A DNA stretch of 64,000 nucleotides from Comamonas testosteroni (GTDB lineage: Bacteria > Pseudomonadota > Gammaproteobacteria > Burkholderiales > Burkholderiaceae_C): assembly GCA_008727115.1 (NCBI GenBank), contig CP044131.1, positions 2,108,001 to 2,172,000 on the forward strand, read 5' to 3'. This document shows, one piece after another, positions 28,337-35,616 of the stretch. Under the pieces are notes generated by a model. It ran no database searches. It saw nothing but the letters and a program-made list of their open reading frames with translations, and was not told the DNA's origin. The first letter of the stretch is position 1. The number at the start of each line of letters is the position of its first letter. Made by a program: the position numbers and the translations under genes.

Positions 28337-31300
28337 ATGACTGACAAGAACAAGCCTTCCACATCTGCAACGACCGAAGGCGCAGACGTCTCCAAGCGCC
28401 GCATGCTGCTGCGCGGCGGTGCCGTGGCCGGTGGCCTGGCCGCCTTTGCCGCAGGCTATGGCGAAACCGTGGCCAAGGGTGCCAAGGGCCTGATCAGCGG
28501 CACATCCGGCAAGACCACCAAGAGCGCCACACGTGGCAACTCGCTCACGCCAGAATTTCGCATCGACCCTGTGACCGGCAAGCTGACCACGCAAGTCGGT
28601 CAGGTCGTCAGCCCCTCCAGCTGCCTGGGTTGCTGGACGCAGTGCGGCGTGCGTGTGCGCGTCGATACCGACCACAACCAGATCATCCGCATCGCTGGCA
28701 ACCCCTATCACCCGCTGGCCACCACCAACCCCGCGCCCATGGAAACACCGGTACGCGAGGTCTACGCCATGCTCGGCGGCGACAACGGCCTGGAAGGCCG
28801 CGCCACCAGCTGCGCGCGCGGCTCTGCCATGCTGGAGCACCAAAAAGCCCCACACCGCGTGCTCAAGCCCCTGAAGCGCGTGGGCCCCCGTGGCTCGGGC
28901 CAGTGGAAGACCATCACGCTGGAAGAGCTGGTCAAAGAGATTTGCGAAGGCGGCGACCTGTTTGGCGAAGGCCATGTGGACGGCCTGCGCGCCATCCGCG
29001 ACGTGAAGACGCTGATCGACGAAGCCAATCCCGAATACGGCCCCAAGTCCAACCAGCTGCTGCTGACCGAGGCCGCCAACGAAGGTCGCACGCCTCTGGT
29101 CAACCGTTTTGCCAAGCAGTCATTTGGCACCATCAACGTGTCCAACCACGGCTCTTACTGCGGTCAGACCTACCGCGTGGGCACGGGCGCAGCGCTGGGT
29201 GACATCGCAGGCATGCCCCACGGCAAGCCTGACTGGAAGAACTCGCGCTTTGGCCTGTTCATCGGCACCTCGCCCGCTCAATCGGGCAACCCCTTCCAGC
29301 GCGTGGGCCGCGAGCTGGCCGAGGCCCGCTCACGGGGCGAGAACACCTACAAATACGTGGTGGTGTCGCCCATGCTACCCACCTCGTCCAGCCATGCTGC
29401 GGGCGACAACAACCGCTGGCTGCCCGTCAAACCCGGCTCCGATCTGGCCCTGGCCATGGGCCTGATCCGCTGGATCATCGACAACGAGCGCTACGACAAG
29501 CAGTTCCTCACTCAGCCCGGCCCCGCCGCCATGGCCGCCGTGGGTGAGGCATCGTGGAGCAACGCCACTCACTTGCTCGTGAGCGACCCCAAGCACCCCC
29601 GCTTTGGCCAGTTCCTGCGCGGTGCGGATATTGGTCTGCCCATGCCCGAGCCGGTCGACGAAAAAACGCCTGCCGAAGACGTGTACGTGGTGCAACTGGC
29701 CGACGGATCGCTGGCCGCCCACACCGTGGCGCAAGCAGCCGAGCTGATCGTGGAGCGCGAGTTCACGCCCCTCAAAGCTGCGGATGCGACCGAAGCACCT
29801 ACGCCCATCTCCGTCTGCACCGCCTTTGTCAAACTGCGCGCCGAGGCCCACAAAAAAACGCTGGAGGAATACGCGGCCCTGTGCGCCGTGCCCGTCAAGG
29901 AAATCGAAGACCTGGCGCGCGAATTCACCAGCCATGGCAAGCAGGCCGTGGCCAACTCGCACGGTGGGACGATGAACGGCTCGGGCTTCTACACCGCCTA
30001 CGCCATTGCCATGCTCAACAACCTGATCGGCAATCTGAACGTGCGCGGCGGCTGGGTGATGGACGCAGGCCCCTTTGGCCCCTTTGGCCCCGGCCCGCGC
30101 TACAACTTTGCGCAGTTTGAAGGTGCCGTCAAACCCAAGGGCGTGGCCCTGTCGCGTACCAAGTTCCCCTACGAAAAGACCAGCGAGTTCAAGCGCAAGA
30201 AGGAAGCGGGCCAAAACCCCTACCCCGCCAAAGCGCCCTGGTATCCTGCGCCCGGCGGCCTCAGCAGCGAAATGCTGGCCGCTGGCATGCTGGGCTACCC
30301 CTACCCGGTCAAGGCCTGGATCAACCACATGAGCAATCCCATCTACGCCATGTGCGGCTTCGAGAACGCGCTGGCCGATGCGGTGAGGGATGTGAAAAAG
30401 CTGCCGCTGTTTGTCTCGGTGGACCCGTTCATCAACGAGACCTCGGCCCTGGCCGACTACATCGTGCCCGACACCGTCACCTATGAAAGCTGGGGCATTG
30501 GCGCGCCCTGGGCCGACGTGGTGGCCAAGAGCAGCACCGTGCGCTGGCCCACTGTCGATGCCGCTACCGACAAGACCGCCGACGGCCAGCCCATCAGCTT
30601 CGAGACCTTCATCTTTGCTGTAGCCAAGCAGATCGGCCTGCCCGGCTTTGGCAAGAACGCGATGAGCACCAAGGAAGGCGAGCCGCTGGATCTGGAAAAC
30701 GCCCAAGACTTCTACCTGCGCGGCATGTGCAATATCGCCTACCAGGCCGGCAAGCCCGTGCCCGAAGCCAGCGACGACGATATCGAAATCACCGGCCTCC
30801 AAAAGTGGATGCCCTCGGTCGAAAAATGCGTCAAGCCCGAAGAGGTGCGCCGCGTCGCCATGGTCATGAGCCGTGGCGGCCGCTTTGACCGCCAGGAAGA
30901 TGCTTGGAAAGGCGACCAGCTCAAGCTGCAGGCCAAGTTCCCCGTCACCTTCTGGAATGAAGGCCTCTCGAAAATGCGCCACTCCATGACCGGCGAGCGC
31001 TACAGCGGCTGCCCCACCTGGTACCCCACCCGCCTGGCCGACGGCTCGGACATGCGCACAGTGTTTACCGAGCAGGAATGGCCTTTGAGCATGACCAGCT
31101 ACAAATCCAATCTGATGAGCAGCATGTCGATTGCCGCCTCACGCCTGCGCCAGGTGCACCCGCACAACCCTGTGAGCATCAACAAGGGCGATGCCGAAAA
31201 GCTGGGCATTGCCAACGGCGACCATATCGAACTCAGCACCCCCGGCGGCAAGCTGCAAGGCGTGGCCCTGGTGCGTGCCGGCATTGCCCCAGGTGCCGTC

Positions 31301-31519
31301 GCCATCGAGCATGGCTACGGGCACAAGCAACTGGGTGCCGTGGCACACAAGGTGGATGGCAAGGCCACCCATGCCAATCCGCAGCATGGCAATGGTGTGA
31401 ACTTGAATGCTTTGGGCTTTGCTGACCCTACGCGGCCTGAGAAAGACAATGTCTGGATTGATTGGGTTTCGGGGGCGGTGGTGAGGCAAGGGTTGCCTGT
31501 TCGCGTCAAGAAGGTTTGA
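28337..31519 (+). CDS. ttrA: tetrathionate reductase-type molybdopterin catalytic subunit A
   Basis: 1060 residues, near the 1020 of Salmonella TtrA. A Tat signal (SKRRMLLRGGAVAGGLAAFA) directs folded export. The [4Fe-4S] site is SCLGCWTQCGV with a later Cys in TSCARGSAM; the likely molybdenum ligand Cys lies in NHGSYCGQTYRVG. The C-terminal MopB dinucleotide-binding domain is present (HNPVSINKGDAEKLGI). The enzyme belongs to the DMSO reductase superfamily and would use tetrathionate or a related oxyanion as electron acceptor. A TTG ten codons upstream is less likely than ATG 28337. No ttrRS sensor genes are adjacent. Substrate is inferred from operon order. Confidence 0.85.
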   Translation: MTDKNKPSTSATTEGADVSKRRMLLRGGAVAGGLAAFAAGYGETVAKGAKGLISGTSGKTTKSATRGNSLTPEFRIDPVTGKLTTQVGQVVSPSSCLGCWTQCGVRVRVDTDHNQIIRIAGNPYHPLATTNPAPMETPVREVYAMLGGDNGLEGRATSCARGSAMLEHQKAPHRVLKPLKRVGPRGSGQWKTITLEELVKEICEGGDLFGEGHVDGLRAIRDVKTLIDEANPEYGPKSNQLLLTEAANEGRTPLVNRFAKQSFGTINVSNHGSYCGQTYRVGTGAALGDIAGMPHGKPDWKNSRFGLFIGTSPAQSGNPFQRVGRELAEARSRGENTYKYVVVSPMLPTSSSHAAGDNNRWLPVKPGSDLALAMGLIRWIIDNERYDKQFLTQPGPAAMAAVGEASWSNATHLLVSDPKHPRFGQFLRGADIGLPMPEPVDEKTPAEDVYVVQLADGSLAAHTVAQAAELIVEREFTPLKAADATEAPTPISVCTAFVKLRAEAHKKTLEEYAALCAVPVKEIEDLAREFTSHGKQAVANSHGGTMNGSGFYTAYAIAMLNNLIGNLNVRGGWVMDAGPFGPFGPGPRYNFAQFEGAVKPKGVALSRTKFPYEKTSEFKRKKEAGQNPYPAKAPWYPAPGGLSSEMLAAGMLGYPYPVKAWINHMSNPIYAMCGFENALADAVRDVKKLPLFVSVDPFINETSALADYIVPDTVTYESWGIGAPWADVVAKSSTVRWPTVDAATDKTADGQPISFETFIFAVAKQIGLPGFGKNAMSTKEGEPLDLENAQDFYLRGMCNIAYQAGKPVPEASDDDIEITGLQKWMPSVEKCVKPEEVRRVAMVMSRGGRFDRQEDAWKGDQLKLQAKFPVTFWNEGLSKMRHSMTGERYSGCPTWYPTRLADGSDMRTVFTEQEWPLSMTSYKSNLMSSMSIAASRLRQVHPHNPVSINKGDAEKLGIANGDHIELSTPGGKLQGVALVRAGIAPGAVAIEHGYGHKQLGAVAHKVDGKATHANPQHGNGVNLNALGFADPTRPEKDNVWIDWVSGAVVRQGLPVRVKKV

Positions 31520-31565
31520 TGGCTGGTTGAGAGCATCGCCTGCTTGATCTGGGTGATGAAAATGA

Positions 31566-31595
31566 AAAAGCCCATCGCGGAAGCGGTGGGCTTTT
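31566..31595. terminator. terminator after ttrA
   Basis: AAAAGCCCATCGC and GCGGTGGGCTTTT form a stem with a GGAA loop and T-rich tail. Confidence 0.88.
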
Positions 31596-31640
31596 GTTTT
31601 GGGTGAAAGGTCGTGAATGACCCAAAGCAGACACCTAAAT

Positions 31641-31700
31641 CTCACACAAACTAGATAAGCCGATCGTCATAGGCGGATCAGCTTGAGCGCCGAGTTAGAC
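31641..31700 (+). repeat. attC site 1
   Basis: Core R' box GTTAGAC (31694-31700) fits GTTRRRY. The 28-nt centre runs from AAGCCGATC to GATCAGCTT, pairing as AAGC/GCTT and GATC/GATC around one unpaired base, with 9-nt spacers on each side. The R'' box (CTCACAC) is degenerate. Confidence 0.75.
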
Positions 31701-31922
31701 CCAACGCTGGTGAATAGAGTGCGGAAACAGAAAACGCTACCAAAGTAAGAGCTGCTATCACGCGACTGATAAACGCCAAAGGCTTAAAAGGCAAAGCTAG
31801 GAACGCAGCCAAGCACCCAGCGAAAAACCGCTGGCGAAGGTGATGCCTGGTGAATGAGGTCTGGAGTTGAACGTACTAGAAATTAAAGCGGCTTAACGTC
31901 CGCTCGATGGAAAGGTTGGGCG

Positions 31923-32396
31923 TCATCGAGGTGTTAGTGCAGAGGGCCGGATTGTGAAACCGAGCGGTGCTTGATTCGGCTCAGCTTGGTGACAGTGATA
32001 CATATCTAGATAGACCACATGCTTGGTTGTTCCGCACACTAGTTCGTAGCCGTCAATGACGTGATAGTCCTGTTCGCCGGGCTGTAAAGGTGAGCCGCGC
32101 ATGATCCGCTCTACGAGTACCGTTTGCTGCCCAGCGCTCAGATTCTCGGGAAACTTATTGCGGCTACCGAAGCTACCGATTCGCTTGAATTGAAGCGCGG
32201 AGCCATCCGAGCAAAGTAGGCGAGAAAGGTATGCCCTTTCTCCGGCAGGCCCACAAACCTCAATGGCAGTAGCTTTACTAGTGCCGAGGCCTGTTGAGTT
32301 GCCTAAGCGCTCCGTGGTCGGTGTTTTTGTTGAACAAGCGGCACAGGCAAGTGATAGGGCCACCGCAACCACGACGTGAATATGACATAACAACAT
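31923..32396 (-). CDS. cassette-encoded secreted protein or lipoprotein of unknown function
   Basis: 157 residues. A hydrophobic N terminus MLLCHIHVVVAVALSLACAACST looks like a signal peptide with a possible lipid-attachment Cys. The mature part has three more Cys (EVCGPAGE, LLCSDGS, LVCGTTK) and ends PLGFTIRPSALTPR; no family recognised. ATG 32396 has CAGGAGAC just upstream (AGGAG, about six bases), much better than the longer frame. It lies in the first cassette but on the strand opposite to the attC orientation, so it cannot be read from an upstream integron promoter and probably has its own promoter inside or near attC site 2. Confidence 0.7.
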   Translation of the reverse strand: MLLCHIHVVVAVALSLACAACSTKTPTTERLGNSTGLGTSKATAIEVCGPAGERAYLSRLLCSDGSALQFKRIGSFGSRNKFPENLSAGQQTVLVERIMRGSPLQPGEQDYHVIDGYELVCGTTKHVVYLDMYHCHQAEPNQAPLGFTIRPSALTPR

Positions 32397-32410
32397 CTGT
32401 CTCCTGTGAT

Positions 32411-32470
32411 ACTCAATGAACAAGCCAAGCTGACCGCCGAAGGCGGGTCGGCTTGAGCACCGGATTAGGC
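32411..32470 (+). repeat. attC site 2
   Basis: R'' ACTCAAT and R' ATTAGGC flank 9-nt spacers and a 28-nt centre (AAGCTGACC to GGTCGGCTT, GAA loop). The R' side matches site 1 closely: GCTTGAGC, then CCG, then TTAG. The first R' base is A instead of G, compensated by T at the end of R''. Confidence 0.85.
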
Positions 32471-32648
32471 TGCAACCACAAGAATGCGCTGACCCCAAGA
32501 GCTTTTTTACCTGATGGATAAGGTCTAGGGCCTGCAAATTTTTGAGCTGAAACTGATAAACCTGTTATTTATGCTAAATCGAAGCGACGCCACTCAGGGA
32601 GAGAGCCCCCGGAGCTGCTAGAGCCACTAACTTGGTAGTCCAAGTTTT
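32471..32648. other. body of the short cassette, no gene recognised
   Basis: About 178 bases between attC sites 2 and 3. Neither strand has a start codon with a ribosome-binding site and an open frame of useful length. A TTGAC-like box or structured RNA was not identified. It may be a non-coding or decayed cassette. Confidence 0.55.
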
Positions 32649-32708
32649 GACTAACTCCAAGATTAAGCCGAACCGCGAAGCGGCTTCGGCTTAAATGAAT
32701 TATTAGGC
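32649..32708 (+). repeat. attC site 3
   Basis: R'' GACTAAC and R' ATTAGGC, 9-nt spacers, and a strongly self-complementary 28-nt centre (AAGCCGAA/TTCGGCTT, CCGC/GCGG, GAA loop, one bulged base). This is the best-preserved of the three and has the same dimensions as classical 60-bp aadA-type attC sites. Confidence 0.88.
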
Positions 32709-32819
32709 CCATGCGCGCTCGAATGCGGGGCGTCGGATGCCCGAACAGCGTGCCGCAGGCGCGGCCACACGGGGGATGTGGGAACGGGCGGACTGCCTGA
32801 TTGATGATGAAATTGGCTT

Positions 32820-32862
32820 CTAGCGCTTATCTGGATTGCGGTAGCTGCTATCAAAAACACAA
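32820..32862 (+). repeat. dispersed intergenic repeat, family A
   Basis: TCTAGCGCTTATCTGGATTG followed by AGCTGCTATCAAAAAC. Confidence 0.75.
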
Positions 32863-33096
32863 AGAAGTTATCCCGCATCCGGTATTGCCCCTTGTGTCCA
32901 CGCCTGCGACGACAAATGCTTGGGGCTGGCAGTTGCACCGTAGAGTGCAACTGCATCGTCATCACTTTTACGGCAACGTGTTTGAACGCAGAGCGCAGCT
33001 CGAAGTGAGTTTTGCCGCACAGCCCCAAGCGCTTGACGGCGCAGGTCGCCCCGCTGCGCAGCGAAGGGGACGTGGGCAGTAGGGGCCGGCTCTTTG

Positions 33097-33122
33097 CCTA
33101 CTTTCTGGCAACAGAAAGTAGG
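33097..33122. repeat. perfect hairpin CCTACTTTCTG/CAGAAAGTAGG
   Basis: Eleven-base arms with a GCAA loop, embedded in GC-rich sequence. No T run follows, so it is not an obvious terminator. It may be part of another dispersed element. Confidence 0.7.
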
Positions 33123-33204
33123 TCGGCAAGGCGGGCCGAGACCCGCCCTCTGTCTATCAAACCAGCATGTCGCTGAAACAGAAAACAAGCCAAATCAGCC
33201 TCTA

Positions 33205-33240
33205 GCCCAATCACAGCAAGCGCAAGCAGCTATCAATATT
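33205..33240 (+). repeat. dispersed intergenic repeat, family A
   Basis: AGCCCAATCACAGCAAGCGC followed by AAGCAGCTATCAATATTG; one of the copies closest to the consensus. Confidence 0.85.
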
Positions 33241-33541
33241 GAAATTGACTCATAGCAACCGACAGAGGCCGGATCTCAGCCCATGAATCAAGCACCCCGC
33301 TGGCATCGCGCGCACAGCCCAAACTCGGCCCTTGCTCAACCCACAGATTTCAACCCCAACCGACCTCTAACCAAGACCACTCCTGCGCTTTCAGCTATGA
33401 AATTCACCAAGCTCTCACAATCCGCAGTTAGTATCTGGTGCTGAAAAAGCAACCCGGGTTCCAAGCCTGCAATGGAGAGTGCGCAGGTCATGGTCAAAGC
33501 ACCCGTCTGCTTCCCCAATGATTGCTATGGAGACCCGTTTG

Positions 33542-34615
33542 ATGAAAACAAGCCTGCCGCGTATTCGCCCCCAACTGGCCGCCCTGCTGCTGGCCGCCTC
33601 CGGCATTGCCGCCACCACCAGCGCCTGGGCCTGCACCCGTCTGGTGTTTCACGGGGCCGATAGTCAGGTCATGACGGCCCGCTCCATGGACTGGAAGAGC
33701 GATATCGTGAGCAACCTCTGGGTGATGCCCCGCGGCATGGAGCGCAGCGGGCAGACGGGGCCGAACACGCTGCGCTGGAAGTCCAAGTACGGCAGCGTCA
33801 TCACTTCGGGCTATGACATCTCGACCACGGACGGCGTCAACGAGGCCGGGCTGAACGCCAACCTGCTGTGGCTGGTGGAGTCGCAATATCCGCACTTTGA
33901 CGACAAGAGCAAGCCGGGGCTGACGATTGCGGCCTGGGCGCAGTATGTGCTGGACAACTTTGCGACTGTGAAAGAGGCCGTGGCCGCGCTGGAGAAGGAG
34001 CCTTTCATCATCGTTTCGGACAATGTGCCCGGCGAGAATCGCCTGACCACGCTGCACCTGTCCATGTCCGATGCCAGCGGTGACAGCGCCATCGTGGAGT
34101 ACATCGCCGGCAAGCAGGTGATTCACCATGGCCGTGAATATCAGGTAATGACCAACTCGCCCACATTCGAGCAGCAGCTGGCACTGAACAGCTACTGGCA
34201 GCAGATCGGCGGCACGACCATGCTGCCCGGCACCAATCGCGCGGCAGACCGTTTTGCGCGGGCTTCGTTCTATGTGAATGCCATTCCCAAGGAACCCAAC
34301 CCCAACAAGGCGCTGGCCAGCGTGTTCAGCGTGATCCGCAATGTGTCCGTGCCCTACGGCATCAGCACGCCGGGTCAGCCCAATATCTCGTCCACCCGCT
34401 GGCGCACGGTGTTCGACCACCAGCGCCAGCTGTACTTCTTCGAGTCGGCGCTGACGCCCAACACTTTCTGGGTGGATCTCAAGTCACTGGACTTCAGCGC
34501 TCAGACCGGCAAGGTGATGAAGCTGGATCTGGGCACAGATCAGAACCACACCTTCTCTGGCAATGCCACCCAGGAGTTCAAGCCTGCCAAGCCTTTCCAG
34601 TTTCTGGGTATTTGA
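33542..34615 (+). CDS. choloylglycine hydrolase/penicillin V acylase family protein, exported
   Basis: 357 residues. A cleavable signal peptide (MKTSLPRIRPQLAALLLAAS, cleavage after AWA) exposes Cys 31 as the new N terminus (CTRLVFHG), exactly the N-terminal nucleophile arrangement of this family. Other conserved elements are SMDW near the nucleophile and NEAGLNANLLWL. Relatives hydrolyse linear amide bonds in conjugated bile salts, penicillin V or acyl-homoserine lactones; which applies here cannot be told. Gram-negative members are often periplasmic quorum-quenching acylases. ATG 33542 is chosen because it gives the signal peptide and has GGAG nine bases upstream. Confidence 0.85.
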   Translation: MKTSLPRIRPQLAALLLAASGIAATTSAWACTRLVFHGADSQVMTARSMDWKSDIVSNLWVMPRGMERSGQTGPNTLRWKSKYGSVITSGYDISTTDGVNEAGLNANLLWLVESQYPHFDDKSKPGLTIAAWAQYVLDNFATVKEAVAALEKEPFIIVSDNVPGENRLTTLHLSMSDASGDSAIVEYIAGKQVIHHGREYQVMTNSPTFEQQLALNSYWQQIGGTTMLPGTNRAADRFARASFYVNAIPKEPNPNKALASVFSVIRNVSVPYGISTPGQPNISSTRWRTVFDHQRQLYFFESALTPNTFWVDLKSLDFSAQTGKVMKLDLGTDQNHTFSGNATQEFKPAKPFQFLGI

Positions 34616-34638
34616 AGCGCTTTGAACTAAGCGCAGAA

Positions 34639-34678
34639 AAAAGCGGCCAGCACCTGATGCATCAGCGCTGGCCGCTTT
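34639..34678. terminator. bidirectional terminator
   Basis: AAGCGGCCAGC and GCTGGCCGCTT pair, with a palindromic CTGATGCATCAG loop region and flanking A and T runs. It serves the acylase-like gene and the convergent DUF1232 gene. Confidence 0.88.
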
Positions 34679-34694
34679 GCTTTTGCAGTGGCGT

Positions 34695-34976
34695 TCAGGC
34701 CGCCTTGGCGCCCACACGCTTGCGCAGCGAGGCCAGCAAGTCGGCAGGCAAGAACTTGAAGGCCAGTTGCAGCAGCAAGAAGCCGATCATGCCGTCGTCC
34801 AGCCAGCCCAGAACGGGAATGGTGTCGGGCACAAAGTCGATGGGGCTGACCACATAAAGCGCTGCCAGCACGGTGAACAGCTTGGCCGCCTTGGGAGAGC
34901 GCGGGTCGCGCAGCACGGCCCAGGCCAGCATCAGCTCTTTGCGAAAAACAGTCAGCAAACGTCCCAGCTTCCACAT
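34695..34976 (-). CDS. DUF1232 (YkvA-type) small membrane protein
   Basis: 93 residues with the family core YVVSPIDFVPDTIPVLGWLDD followed by a membrane segment GFLLLQLAFKFLPADLL. DUF1232 proteins are small helical membrane-associated proteins of unknown function. ATG 34976 has AAGGGAG eight bases upstream; the longer frame would need a TTG. Confidence 0.85.
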   Translation of the reverse strand: MWKLGRLLTVFRKELMLAWAVLRDPRSPKAAKLFTVLAALYVVSPIDFVPDTIPVLGWLDDGMIGFLLLQLAFKFLPADLLASLRKRVGAKAA

Positions 34977-35139
34977 GGCGGCAGCTCCCTTCAAGGTGGC
35001 AAGAAATCAGACAAGGTGTCTGCCCTGCATATGCAGTCTGCCGCCTCGATGACAAGGCCTGGCGCACAGCGGTGGCGATTTGTTGCGTATTGATACGTCA
35101 ACCGTCCTGTTCATGCCCGCTTGCTTTTAAAGGTTCAAA

Positions 35140-35182
35140 CTGCCTTCAAGCCCAATCAAACAAAGCGTAAACAGCTATCATT
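35140..35182 (+). repeat. dispersed intergenic repeat, family A
   Basis: TCAAGCCCAATCAAACAAAG followed by CGTAAACAGCTATCATTG, close to the consensus, just upstream of the DsrE-like gene. Confidence 0.82.
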
Positions 35183-35208
35183 GCGAGAGCAAACTATTTG
35201 GAATGACC

Positions 35209-35559
35209 ATGAGCCAAGCCGACTGGAACACTCTTTTACCTGCCCTGCCCCCCGCATCCAACGTGGTGCTGCACGCCCCCAGCGCGCAAGCGCTGGCACG
35301 TGCACGCGGCAATTTCAAGAACCTGATGGCCACTCGGCCCGATCTGCAGGTGTGGATTGTGGTCAATGCGCAGGCCGTGCAGGCGGTGCTGGATCAGCCC
35401 GAGGACATGGGCCCCGCACTGGAGCGCGTGCTGCTGTGCCCCAATACGCTCAAGAACAACGGCATCACTGCCCCGGCGCACATTCAGGTGCTGCCCATGG
35501 GGGCGGTGGAAGCCATTGCACGCATGCAGCATCAAGGCTGGACCTACATCCGCAGCTAA
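35209..35559 (+). CDS. DsrE/DsrF-like family protein
   Basis: 116 residues with the DsrE-like fold pattern: NVVLHAPSAQALARARGNFK, then VWIVVNAQAVQAVL, VLLCPNTLKNNGI and a C-terminal VEAIARMQHQGWTYIRS. Small cytosolic proteins of this group are linked to sulfur transfer in some organisms, but this one lacks the DsrE active Cys pattern apart from Cys in LLCPNT. ATG 35209 has GGA at six bases; the ATG at 35203 has no room for a ribosome-binding site. Role unknown. Confidence 0.7.
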   Translation: MSQADWNTLLPALPPASNVVLHAPSAQALARARGNFKNLMATRPDLQVWIVVNAQAVQAVLDQPEDMGPALERVLLCPNTLKNNGITAPAHIQVLPMGAVEAIARMQHQGWTYIRS

Positions 35560-35616
35560 GCGCCGGCTGAGAGCCGCTCTAAGTGATGAAGCGGCACCAG
35601 CGCAGGCAGTGAGACC

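Larger units (their letters stand above)
31641..32708 (+). mobile_element. integron cassette array without integrase (CALIN-like), three attC sites
   Basis: Three attC sites of exactly 60 bp occur in the same orientation at 31641, 32411 and 32649. They delimit two cassettes of about 770 and 238 bp. No integron integrase or attI is in the window. The region is AT-richer than its neighbours and lies between the ttrA terminator and a repeat-filled spacer. Clusters of attC sites lacking an integrase are known remnants or satellites of chromosomal integrons; this assignment follows from site architecture alone. Confidence 0.8.
32709..33541. other. repeat-filled intergenic region
   Basis: About 830 bases without a supported gene. 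It holds two family A repeats (32820-32862 and 33205-33240), a perfect 8-bp inverted repeat AGTTGCAC/GTGCAACT at 32931-32952, and a GC-rich segment with a perfect 11-bp hairpin at 33097-33122. Short frames here lack ribosome-binding sites and family motifs. The promoter of the choloylglycine hydrolase-type gene should lie at its right end. Confidence 0.6.

Noticed and set aside
31891-31921. A fourth attC-like site (GCTTAAC ... GTTGGGC) next to the cassette gene stop
   Set aside because: Both core boxes fit the consensus, but only 17 nt separate them and the 28-nt AAGC-to-GCTT centre with 9-nt spacers is absent in either orientation.
32663-33028. A 121-codon minus-strand frame across attC site 3 and repeats
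   Set aside because: It runs through a recombination site, a family A repeat and a hairpin; no protein signature.
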